Assembly: GCA_964627035.1 (NCBI GenBank)
Contig: CAZVKN010000010.1
Span: forward strand, 1-64,000
Reading direction: 5' to 3'
Length of the DNA: 64,000 nt
Origin: CAZVKN01 sp964627035
GTDB taxonomy: Bacteria > Electryoneota > AABM5-125-24 > Hatepunaeales > Hatepunaeaceae
Positions within the stretch are counted from its first letter, which is position 1; every line of letters begins with the position of its first letter. Of this stretch, positions 54,901 to 61,068 are shown piece after piece. The translations under genes and the position numbers were made by a program. Under the pieces are notes generated by a model that did no database searches, was not told the DNA's origin, and saw only the letters and a list, made by a program, of their open reading frames with translations.

Positions 54901-54956
54901 TCCGACTCGAAACCGTAGGGGAAAACAGCGCGAGAAAGGTCGCTGTTGTTAAGTAA
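48954..54956 (+). CDS. giant secreted C25 (gingipain-like) peptidase 2 with type IX-like C-terminal domain
   Basis: A 2000-residue paralogue of the preceding peptidase with the same order of parts. Signal peptide (about 1-22), propeptide-like region (to about 235), peptidase domain (about 236-600) with an intact VVSGHGEWAAEN motif (His495) and AGTCGWGG (Cys521). CARDB-like region, SDEDWDIAPEYDWVEI block (about 943-1180), carboxypeptidase-regulatory-like domain (about 1184-1265), propeller-like region (about 1335-1535), GWN...GRFY-type modules (about 1629-1785; the second reads GNFYLP), WGDD domain (about 1810-1912) and YPNPTNGPMRITYGL sorting domain (1918-2000), ending RKVAVVK. It is probably the active protease of the pair. 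Confidence 0.9.
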   Translation: MTRFTTFALFLLIAVSSQQTTANPNAAYNAAEEHATVVSSDGQMISLEFELSDLNRSEVEINGDPFDAVSVTGEGTTFDYGQPLLPSVSRFVVVPPSAGLEFVVRADEPVRQRAENRPLICQEGDVTIRLNSIIDQNGGIYPPVLAEMSEPFIIRGVRLVKVTTYPVRYDRNSDNYLHYNRIETEIVYTDEQPVNPVYRPIRRNRSREFLKFIDALAINGDEVGRDDPDRDREPEFMGHYLIAAHENCLEYVAPFIEWRRKAGYKVDILSIRNNDARDEGDVKDLIQDRYDEYLDNGLDPFEYLYIVGDRSSYNQGGNQENGNWVVESFNGNTIWPWRARHADYLYGTLEGDDHYPDVALCRMISGDANRLNIAVGRTLAYEAEPSMDDTDWFTRGGVFSQHWGNGPQSAWHITIHTNARWGVEVLEFLNFDEVRFYEDYNWDQNGGRVGPFERRLFDDGANLHLGRAENYYWRYNFNNVDENVTFPIRIVVSGHGEWAAENSFRTNRGNRDLMGQVAGTCGWGGPPTAPMSAVWMDLVSGHLLHDMPLGWARTFAVTDFERFFPNYNFGNQPLYRMVKSDIDSYGDPGIKYWKGVPQEVAADHDETIPPDTRMVDIYVFDQEEEFDIQGAQVTLYAPGDMPDFDDNDYADYDGYRMWTTTSDENGVARFVFDDGELEAGNIFVTVTGREIRPFFSEIDVENVDAAVDVVSYTLDQIDGNDDDEINPSESFNLTIIAGNIGNRNNVEDVTAVVTSLSPYVTVDDNELSFGNIAAGDESEADEDVAIHISAICPDGNSRPVTRPVLMISFSAGQQRWRSAIELNPSAPNYEVRSVIGGDVVPVDRHDLDVRLENVGSAAGPPVTAELVSIGSGIINMVNSESRYPAIASGRTSLLQGDDFITSGNRMAVPGSRSDMLLILTSEAGFVDTAYFELQLEEPREDAPQGPDTYGYYCFDNSDEDWDIAPEYDWVEISRNERDRDFNGVRCDFEGRGDHNSNTGESQVVDLPFETQFYGETYDQITICTNGFIAMGDQEGVTNFQNWPMDRSLGGGLGMIAALWDKLRFIDDSDVSYFYDEDEGRFIVEWHELRHKDNGNDNLTFEVILLDRDVWPTETGDQMILVQYKEVSNFRGLNNRVQDNPYASVGICSPYGTTGINYTWNNEYPVTSNALGDRQAILYTTALSLFSGLLYGNVTDVANDQPLENVIINTEHGYTATTDENGNWEIPEALAETEFDITAILAGYNDSTLVDLFLEEDDTLEINFALLHPEFTPSFEEYETFILRGHLIEEDFSISNDGNGPLEWSVEKRLADEFDVPPWEERVNHQVGEEVENTRIKGAIFVDDKFYVSGGGTSARDDNFIYILDRQGNVEDQFPQLGDSRYGMGDLAWDGELLWGGEGEMIYGMNLEGEEVISFESPYNPTQNLAWDTDREILWLSGKTTRSIFGFDRDGNPVDTLDRPGNGITTYGLSYYPEDREFPLYFNTKRSRDTRPWVYKMNTETGDTQLVTILEPEDITTPEGSFITNTYDVYSWVYMGIANVSGNDGGDRLIIWQIDTRKDWFALDPNDGGVLAPDGQQDFVLTLNAEGLPAVVFDGFFDFVHNASGGHTVIPISMEVQVGAGEPARRTLHLQEGWNMVSLNIEPNEEDIPTITEPLVEANQLILMKNGVGQFYRPEEDFNNIPGWDFSDGYKMYMAEAVDFMVQGVVVLHDDPIDLEDGWNLKSYYPLEPLAPALALDNILDELIIVKDGSGNFYLPDFDFDNIGEMMPESGYQFKVSEDVELIYNVENRVAMTPRRIPASPSHFVSFVSTGSNMSLLAIGDQSQNGWELGAFNADGDLIGAGRFDAAGKCGLALWGDDPSTAEIEGIINGSPLSFRIWDGENEMLALLQPVKGEPVYRTDELFIGNVTVSGDAPIEFGLQKSYPNPTNGPMRITYGLEEAGRVTLKLFDLVGREIATLVDESSKAGYHEVIWETDSFPSGLYLIRLETVGENSARKVAVVK

Positions 54957-54998
54957 GTGAGGAGAGAAAGGAGGAGCATTGACATTCCTGTCCATGCT

Positions 54999-55020
54999 GT
55001 GCTGACAAGAATATCAGCAC
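54999..55020. repeat. small GTGCTGA/TCAGCAC hairpin
   Basis: GTGCTGA (54999-55005) pairs with TCAGCAC (55014-55020) around CAAGAATA. It lies in the 290-nt gap 54957-55246, with an imperfect inverted repeat at about 55061-55111 (GAGATCCG ... CGGAATCTC) and a terminator (55121-55168). Confidence 0.6.
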
Positions 55021-55120
55021 TCCCCGTTTCATCTGCTGTGCGTCAAGTTGATCCCCGGCTTCGGAGATCCGGAAATTACAGACTTGGTCTGATTTTGTAA
55101 TCGGAATCTCGCAACTAATG

Positions 55121-55168
55121 CAATAGAGTGAATAATCGTTTGATTTTTCACTCTATTGTTTTATCTTT
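55121..55168 (+). terminator. intrinsic terminator after peptidase 2
   Basis: CAATAGAGTGAA (55121-55132) pairs with TTCACTCTATTG (55147-55158), followed by TTTTATCTTT. It ends the transcript of the giant-protein operon. Confidence 0.8.
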
Positions 55169-55246
55169 ACATCGTACCAATTGCGGTGAGCTGAAGAAAA
55201 TTCCACTTTTGATATACAATTAAATTACAGAATAGCAGGAGTTATT

Positions 55247-56338
55247 ATGCGACAGTTATTTACAATCTTACTGGTTGTCGGTCTGGTCTTCGCAATAGCG
55301 AGCCAATCCAGTGCTTTTGACTTCGAAGAAGAAGTTAAGAAGTTAGCCGCAGAGAATGCCGAAGGCTATCTTGGACCTTTCCCGACCGCTTTCGGTACGG
55401 TGATGAATTCCGGTCTGTACCATTCAGCCAATACTCATCGCTTCTTTCCTATTCCAGGATTCGATGTGATGGTTAAGTTCAGCATGGTTCAAGTATCTGA
55501 TGAAGATCTGACCTATGAATTTATGGTCGGTGATTCTTTAGTGCTTGATGTTAGTGATTTTGCAGGATTTGGTGTAAATGAGCTTGTTCTGAACCCGGAG
55601 ATTTTATATCCAAATCGTGAAACACCTACACTATTTGGCTCTTCTTCAGCAGAGGCACTCACATCTGATGTTGATGATTTAGCTGCTGCTTTATTAGACG
55701 CTGGAGTTGATGCAGCGGTTGTGAACGCCTTGCGTCTGTCAGGGGATCTGGATACACTTGCTAGCGACATACCTGATTTACCTATGGCTCCTGGTTCAGG
55801 GCTGGATATGTTACCAATGGTTATGCCGCAGGTTTCGCTTGGTTTACCGATGAACAGTGAAATTATGCTTCGCTATGCTCCTCCTGTTGAAGTTCCAAAG
55901 ATTGGCGGTGAAGCTTCATTTCTCGGTATCGGTTTAAAACACAGCATTTCGCAGTACATCCCGGTTCCAGGTTTATTGATCCCTGATGTTACAGTTCAGT
56001 ATGTATGGCAACAACTTAAGGTCGGTGACCTTATCGAATCTACTCATACAGCCTTTAACATTCATGCTTCCTATGGTCTAAATCTGATTGTTTTCAGCAT
56101 AACGCCATATATCGGCTTTGGTATGGAAACTTCCAACATCAAAGTAGAGTATGAGTTGGATAAACCAGGGCATCCGCTACATGGAGCACCTATTTCCTTT
56201 GATCTTGACGGCAACAATAAATCCCGCATAACAGGCGGCGTAAGACTTGGTTTGCCTATTCCTTTCTTGAAAGTTACTGCTGATTACTCAATTGGCGAGT
56301 ACACTGCAGCTACACTCGGAGTTGGAATATCTTTCTAA
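55247..56338 (+). CDS. outer-membrane beta-barrel protein (DUF6588-like)
   Basis: A 363-residue exported protein: signal peptide cleaved near SSAFD, a short helical part (EEEVKKLAAENAEGYLGPF), then repeated amphipathic strands ending in ATLGVGISF, with the terminal Phe usual for outer-membrane barrels. AEGYLGPFPTAFGTVMNSGLYHSA resembles the N-terminal signature of DUF6588 proteins from FCB bacteria, but I am not certain of the family. It stands alone between two terminators; function unknown. A GCAGGAG ribosome site precedes the start. Confidence 0.78.
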   Translation: MRQLFTILLVVGLVFAIASQSSAFDFEEEVKKLAAENAEGYLGPFPTAFGTVMNSGLYHSANTHRFFPIPGFDVMVKFSMVQVSDEDLTYEFMVGDSLVLDVSDFAGFGVNELVLNPEILYPNRETPTLFGSSSAEALTSDVDDLAAALLDAGVDAAVVNALRLSGDLDTLASDIPDLPMAPGSGLDMLPMVMPQVSLGLPMNSEIMLRYAPPVEVPKIGGEASFLGIGLKHSISQYIPVPGLLIPDVTVQYVWQQLKVGDLIESTHTAFNIHASYGLNLIVFSITPYIGFGMETSNIKVEYELDKPGHPLHGAPISFDLDGNNKSRITGGVRLGLPIPFLKVTADYSIGEYTAATLGVGISF

Positions 56339-56364
56339 TGCTTCGATAAATCGGTTTTGAAACC

Positions 56365-56403
56365 AAAGATTGCTCCGCTATATAGTGAGCGGAGCAATCT
56401 TTT
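56365..56403 (+). terminator. intrinsic terminator after the barrel gene
   Basis: A perfect 15-bp stem, AAAGATTGCTCCGCT (56365-56379) with AGCGGAGCAATCTTT (56388-56402), runs into TTT at the end. Strong bidirectional-looking terminator. Confidence 0.92.
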
Positions 56404-56414
56404 AATATAATATT

Positions 56415-56480
56415 GGTTCAGAGTTCTAGCTTTAACCTGTGTATAGCGTAGAGAAAACACGCTAAATAGTGAACTCTGAA
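56415..56480. repeat. GTTCAGAGTTC ... GAACTCTGAA element
   Basis: GGTTCAGAGTTC ... GCTTTAACCTGTGT matches in reverse the blocks of the repeats at 14392 and 15821 (CACAGGCTAAAGCCTGAACT). Its ends TTCAGAGTTC and GAACTCTGAA are inverted repeats. It sits upstream of the ABC operon. Confidence 0.75.
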
Positions 56481-56525
56481 TTTTTAACTGACTGTTATGA
56501 AAACAAGAGGTAACTTGAACCAAAC

Positions 56526-57455
56526 ATGATTGAAATTAGCAATCTAACTAAAAACTACGGTGATCAAGCTGCGGTTGATGATATCTCCTTCAAGGTAAAA
56601 AAAGGAGAGATCCTCGGCTTTCTCGGTCCTAACGGAGCGGGTAAAAGTACTACAATGAAGGTCATCACCTGCTACATGCCTCCTACCTCCGGAGAAGTGA
56701 CTGTGGATGGGATGTCAGTTCAGGATCACTCGCTGGAGATCCGGCAGATGATCGGATACTTGCCCGAGCAGAATCCGCTTTATCCTGACATGAATGTAAT
56801 TGACTTTCTCACCTATATCGCAGAACTGCGCAACATCCCGAAAGAACAGCACTCTGCAAGAGTCAGTAAAGTGATTGACATCTGTGCTCTTGGAGACATG
56901 CTGCATAAAGACATAGGTCAGCTATCCAAAGGATACAAGCAGCGCGTCGGATTGGCACAAGCGATGATCCATGATCCTGAGATATTGATCCTCGACGAAC
57001 CGACAATCGGACTTGATCCAAATCAAGTGGTTGATATCCGCAATCTCATCAAAGAGTTGGGGCAGGAAAAAACTGTCATCCTCTCAACTCATATTATGCG
57101 TGAGGTGGAGGCTACGTGTGACCGGGCGATAATAATCCATGAAGGCAGTATCGTAGCTGACGGACCCTTGTCTGAACTGCGTCACGACATCGCCGGGAAA
57201 GAGACGATCAACTTGGAACTGCTTGTTGAGGACAACGGAGTCGTCGAACAACTCAGCGGCTTGGAATGCATCGAGGAAGTCAAAGAGGTGCATCCCGATA
57301 AGGCAACCGGACGCAACTTCAAGTTGATTTCCGCACCCGGAACCGACGCCCGCAGTGATGTGTTCAAAAAGGCTGTCGCTGCCAATTGGGTTATCATTGG
57401 AATGTCTCGCGAAGTACGTAGCCTCGAAGAAGTATTCCATAAATTGACAAATTAG
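56526..57455 (+). CDS. ABC transporter ATP-binding protein (GldA-like)
   Basis: A 309-residue ABC ATPase: Walker A FLGPNGAGKSTTMK, Q-loop IGYLPEQNPLYPDM, signature QLSKGYKQRVGLAQAM and Walker B ILILDEPTIGLDPNQ, H-loop STHIMREVE. The C-terminal extension (about 215-309) is as in GldA of gliding Bacteroidetes. It forms an operon with the permease and GldG-like genes that follow. In T9SS organisms this ABC complex has been linked to gliding motility, but similar complexes exist in many non-gliders. Confidence 0.9.
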   Translation: MIEISNLTKNYGDQAAVDDISFKVKKGEILGFLGPNGAGKSTTMKVITCYMPPTSGEVTVDGMSVQDHSLEIRQMIGYLPEQNPLYPDMNVIDFLTYIAELRNIPKEQHSARVSKVIDICALGDMLHKDIGQLSKGYKQRVGLAQAMIHDPEILILDEPTIGLDPNQVVDIRNLIKELGQEKTVILSTHIMREVEATCDRAIIIHEGSIVADGPLSELRHDIAGKETINLELLVEDNGVVEQLSGLECIEEVKEVHPDKATGRNFKLISAPGTDARSDVFKKAVAANWVIIGMSREVRSLEEVFHKLTN

Positions 57456-57545
57456 AAGTGAAAAAGTAAGAAAGTTGGAAAGTAAGAAAGGAACATAACC
57501 TTCTTACATACAAACTTTTTTACTTTCTCTCCTTCTCACTTTCTT
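57454..57545. repeat. purine-rich/pyrimidine-rich long inverted repeat
   Basis: The left arm holds AAAAAGTAAGAAAG and AAAGTAAGAAAGG; the right arm holds CCTTCTTAC and CTTTTTTACTTTCTC and CTTTCTTAC. They form an imperfect long hairpin in the 108-nt gap between the ATPase and permease genes, which may lower expression of the downstream genes or act as an attenuator. Confidence 0.7.
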
Positions 57546-57563
57546 ACTATAAAGGAAACATGT

Positions 57564-58274
57564 ATGAATAGTGTTTGGTCTATATTCAAGCGAGAATTGA
57601 GATCATATTTTGATTCACCGATGGCGTATGTTGTCATCATTGTATTTTTGCTCTTGACCGGATGGTTTTTTACCAGCAATTTTTTCGTTGCCGGTCAGGC
57701 AGACCTGCGTGTGATCTTTGGAATTATCCCATTCGTATTCCTGTTCATCACACCAGCCATCACCATGAGACTGATCTCGGAAGAACGGAAAACCGGTACA
57801 ATGGAGCTGCTGGTAACACTGCCGATCACCGATTGGTCTATCATAATCGGCAAATATCTCGCTTCAGTCGCTCTGCTTTTTGCGATGATCCTCCCTACAA
57901 TCGTGTATGCCATCACCGTGTCTCTACTCGGTGATATGGATGGAGGTCCTGCAATCGGAGGATATGTCGGTTTACTCCTAATGGGAGCCGCTTATCTCGC
58001 AGTAGGTACATTCGGCTCAAGTTTGACGGATAATCAGGTAGTGGCGTTCATCGTAAGCTGGATTTTGGTATTTATTTTCTTTTTACTGGATAAAATACTT
58101 TTCTTCCTGCCGAACTGGATGGTGTCGTTTGTGGAATACCTGTCCATCGAATACCATTTCCAGAATATCTCTCGTGGAGTGATTGACACACGTGATTTGA
58201 TCTATTATTTGTCATTAATAGCTTTTGCGCTGTTTCTGGCAGTTCGTTCAATGTCTGCACGACGCTTAAGCTAA
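57564..58274 (+). CDS. ABC-2 type transporter permease (GldF-like)
   Basis: A 236-residue permease with six hydrophobic helices. FKRELRSYFDSPMAYVVIIVFLLLTGWFF is the common N-terminal segment of ABC-2 permeases; RLISEERKTGTMELLVTLPITDW is the coupling region that contacts the ATPase. It lies 6 nt before the GldG-like gene. The length agrees with GldF (about 240 residues). Confidence 0.9.
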   Translation: MNSVWSIFKRELRSYFDSPMAYVVIIVFLLLTGWFFTSNFFVAGQADLRVIFGIIPFVFLFITPAITMRLISEERKTGTMELLVTLPITDWSIIIGKYLASVALLFAMILPTIVYAITVSLLGDMDGGPAIGGYVGLLLMGAAYLAVGTFGSSLTDNQVVAFIVSWILVFIFFLLDKILFFLPNWMVSFVEYLSIEYHFQNISRGVIDTRDLIYYLSLIAFALFLAVRSMSARRLS

Positions 58275-58280
58275 GAGGTA

Positions 58281-59924
58281 ATGATTATGAAAAACAAAAG
58301 CATATTTGCGCCGCTCAGCATTGTCCTCATAATTGCAAATGTAATTGCATTCAATTTGCTATCGAGCAGGCTGTTCGGCAGGATTGACCTGACAGAGAAC
58401 AACATGTACACTCTGTCGGATGTCACAAAAAGCACACTTCGTAATCTTGAAGAACCTTTAACGATAAAGGCTTACTTCACCAAAGATCTGCCTGCACCCT
58501 ACAACAGCATCGCAAGGTTCGTTGAAGATCAACTCTCCGAGATGAAAGCATACGGACGAGGCAGTTTCCGCTATGAGTTCCTCGATCCCGGTAGTGAAGA
58601 GGAGCTGAAGAAGGAAGCAGAGAAGTTCAGGCTTGAACCGATTCAGGTCAACGAGATGCGTGCTGACAAGGTTGAGTTTAAGCTCGCTTATCTCGGAATG
58701 GTGCTGCTCTATGAAGATAAGCAGGAGGTCATTCCGGCAATCCAATCTCTACAGCAATTAGAATACGAGATATTAACCAAGATCAAACGGATCACTGCAG
58801 ATGATGATCAGGTTATCGGCTTCCTTGAAGGGCACGAAGAGACTCCACTGAGACAGGAAATGACCATGCTGGACAGGGAACTCCGCAAGCTGTATGACAT
58901 CAAACCGGTTGATCTGACCTCAAGAGCATCCGTTCCGGAGGAGATTGATCTGCTGTGTGTAGTTGGTCCAAAACAGAACTTTTCTGAAAAGGACAAGTTT
59001 GCTATTGACCAATTCATCATGCGTGGTGGTAAGCTGTTCATGTGCATGAATAAGATAGCGGCTGACCTTCAGACCATGCAGGCAGATAAAAGTGCATTGC
59101 GGGTTGATAATTGGACTGAGCACTACGGATTCAAAGTTAATGACGAGTTGGTGCTCGATTCCAAGGCACCGACGCTGCCGTTCCAGACGATGACCCGCTA
59201 CGGTCGTCAGATTACGCTGGTGCGTTATCCACTGTTTCCTGAAATAGTCGGCTTTAACCGCGACTATATTGCGATGAGCAATCTGCGGCAAGTGCGACTC
59301 TATTTCCCCAGCAGCATTGATACATCACTAACCGCTGAGATGGAGAATGTGACGATCTCACCACTGTTGTGGTCGTCCGACAAGTCTTCGACCCAGACCG
59401 GATCGTATGACATCAATCCATTGACCTTCAATCAGCGCGGGATGGTTATCTACGATCAGGCAAAACTGCCGCTCGGTGCTGTATTGAATGGTAAGTTCAC
59501 CAGTTTCTGGAAGGATAAATCTGTACCGCTTGACAGTGACGGCAATAAGATCTCCGAAGAAGAGATCATCCCGGAATCTCCGGAAACGAGAATTGTTGTC
59601 ATAGGTGATGCTAATTTCATCAACGATCAGTTCCTCGTTCAGGGGTTGGACAACCTGACTATGGCTCTGAACCTGATAGATTGGCTGGTGCAGGATGAGT
59701 CACTAATCTCAATCCGTTCCCGTGAGGTTTCCAGCCGACCGATTGAGGAAGTATCAGATGCTGCCCGCAAGACAGTCAAATACGCTAACATGCTGATACC
59801 GCCGCTGCTGATAATTGTCTTCGGGCTGTTCAGATGGAAGATTCGATCCGCTACGAAAAAGGCGATGGTCGCAGGTTATGCTGCTTCACGAACGAACAAA
59901 GTGAACTCAGGAGGTGTACGATGA
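58281..59924 (+). CDS. GldG-like ABC transporter auxiliary protein
   Basis: A 547-residue protein with one N-terminal helix (about 10-32), a large periplasmic region (DLTENNMYTLSDVTKSTLRNLEEPLTIKAYF marks the ABC_transp_aux/GldG family, PF09822) with GFLEGHEETPL and RIVVIGDANFINDQF, and a C-terminal helix (about 500-520) with a short cytosolic tail. Part of the GldA-GldF-like complex. It overlaps the next gene by 4 nt (ATGA). Confidence 0.88.
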   Translation: MIMKNKSIFAPLSIVLIIANVIAFNLLSSRLFGRIDLTENNMYTLSDVTKSTLRNLEEPLTIKAYFTKDLPAPYNSIARFVEDQLSEMKAYGRGSFRYEFLDPGSEEELKKEAEKFRLEPIQVNEMRADKVEFKLAYLGMVLLYEDKQEVIPAIQSLQQLEYEILTKIKRITADDDQVIGFLEGHEETPLRQEMTMLDRELRKLYDIKPVDLTSRASVPEEIDLLCVVGPKQNFSEKDKFAIDQFIMRGGKLFMCMNKIAADLQTMQADKSALRVDNWTEHYGFKVNDELVLDSKAPTLPFQTMTRYGRQITLVRYPLFPEIVGFNRDYIAMSNLRQVRLYFPSSIDTSLTAEMENVTISPLLWSSDKSSTQTGSYDINPLTFNQRGMVIYDQAKLPLGAVLNGKFTSFWKDKSVPLDSDGNKISEEEIIPESPETRIVVIGDANFINDQFLVQGLDNLTMALNLIDWLVQDESLISIRSREVSSRPIEEVSDAARKTVKYANMLIPPLLIIVFGLFRWKIRSATKKAMVAGYAASRTNKVNSGGVR

Positions 59925-60904
59925 ACAAGACTACAACGGTACTTGGGGGAATCCTGATTGTTCAGTTGATCCTACTTGGCATTTTCTCCATGGACACGCA
60001 TCATGTCACTAAAAAGGAAACATTCCTTGTTAGTGACACAAGCTCGATCAATTATGTGAAGATCAGGAATGAGGATGGAGAGATCACGCTTAACCGTGTC
60101 GGGACAAACTGGAAGATTGTCGAGCCATACAACTATCCGGCAAATCTAAGTTACACAAAGACACTGTTAAAGAAACTGAATGAGCTGGAGATTGAATCAA
60201 CTGTCACATCAAATAAGTCAAAACATACGCTCTATGAGCTGGACGATACCACCGCTGCTTATGTAGAGGTCGGTGTTCAGGGCGGTGCAGTTGACAAGTT
60301 CTACTGCGGCAAGCCTTCAGACACATACACACATACCTACATGAGGTATGCCGATTCAGATGACGTGCTGCTGGTTTCCGGGACTCCGCGCTCATCGTTT
60401 ACCCGCCGTCCAAAGGATTGGCGCAACAAGTCGGTACTTGCTGTCGACAAGACCATGCTTGAGAAAGTGGTGCTGGCATTCCCGGATGAACGTGTTGAAC
60501 TGGTTCGTAGTATCTCTTCACCGATGGAAGATACTACTTTGGTAGCTGCGGACACATCGTGGCAGGTTATCCCTCAGCGTGGTAAACCGTTCGAGCCGGA
60601 CGAAAAGCCGCTGAACCGGATATTGAACACACTTAAGCGGTTGAATGCCACCGATTTTATTGATGCTGCTTCGGATGAGGTTCCCGACTTCTCAAAACCT
60701 GACCTTACAGTTCAGGTGTTCCTTGAGGATGATCAAACAGACCGCATAGATTTCATCCCCGAGCCGGATTCAGATTCCGATTCGCGATATGTAGCGAGGA
60801 AGAACGGTGACGAAGAGACGCTGTTTATAGTGTATAAAAGCTCGTTTAAGAATCTGAACAAGCGACCCGCAGATCTCATGCCGAAAGAGGATGAGGATTC
60901 TTAG
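59921..60904 (+). CDS. DUF4340-domain protein
   Basis: I place the start at 59921 (MNKTTTVLGG), behind an AGGAGGTG ribosome site and in an ATGA overlap with the GldG-like gene, giving 327 residues; an upstream ATG at 59834 would run inside the GldG frame. One N-terminal helix, then periplasmic repeats of the DUF4340 kind (NYVKIRNEDGEITLNRVGTNWKIVEPYNYPA; later LVAADTSWQVIPQRGKPFEPD). DUF4340 proteins usually sit beside GldA/F/G-like ABC genes, as here. Function unknown. Confidence 0.88.
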   Translation: MNKTTTVLGGILIVQLILLGIFSMDTHHVTKKETFLVSDTSSINYVKIRNEDGEITLNRVGTNWKIVEPYNYPANLSYTKTLLKKLNELEIESTVTSNKSKHTLYELDDTTAAYVEVGVQGGAVDKFYCGKPSDTYTHTYMRYADSDDVLLVSGTPRSSFTRRPKDWRNKSVLAVDKTMLEKVVLAFPDERVELVRSISSPMEDTTLVAADTSWQVIPQRGKPFEPDEKPLNRILNTLKRLNATDFIDAASDEVPDFSKPDLTVQVFLEDDQTDRIDFIPEPDSDSDSRYVARKNGDEETLFIVYKSSFKNLNKRPADLMPKEDEDS

Positions 60905-60927
60905 GAACGTCTCGATGATAGAGAGAG

Positions 60928-60966
60928 AAAGCGGGTTGCTCATTGAGCAACCCGCTTTACGTTTTT
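60928..60966 (+). terminator. intrinsic terminator of the ABC operon
   Basis: AAAGCGGGTTGCTC (60928-60941) pairs with GAGCAACCCGCTTT (60945-60958), followed by ACGTTTTT. It is preceded by ATAGAGAGAGAAAG, the same sequence that precedes the terminator at 63646. Confidence 0.92.
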
Positions 60967-61068
60967 GGGAATGTCTGAATTCGCTATGAGTTGACCTGTC
61001 TGAGGATAGTACCTATCTTGAGGATAGACGATTTTGATACCATCTTCTTCTAGAATTAGGAATGTATT

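Noticed and set aside
56526..60904. The ABC operon as proof of gliding motility or a complete T9SS
   Set aside because: GldA/F/G-like complexes with DUF4340 proteins are widespread in non-gliders, and none of the core T9SS genes (porK/L/M/N, sprA) is in the window.
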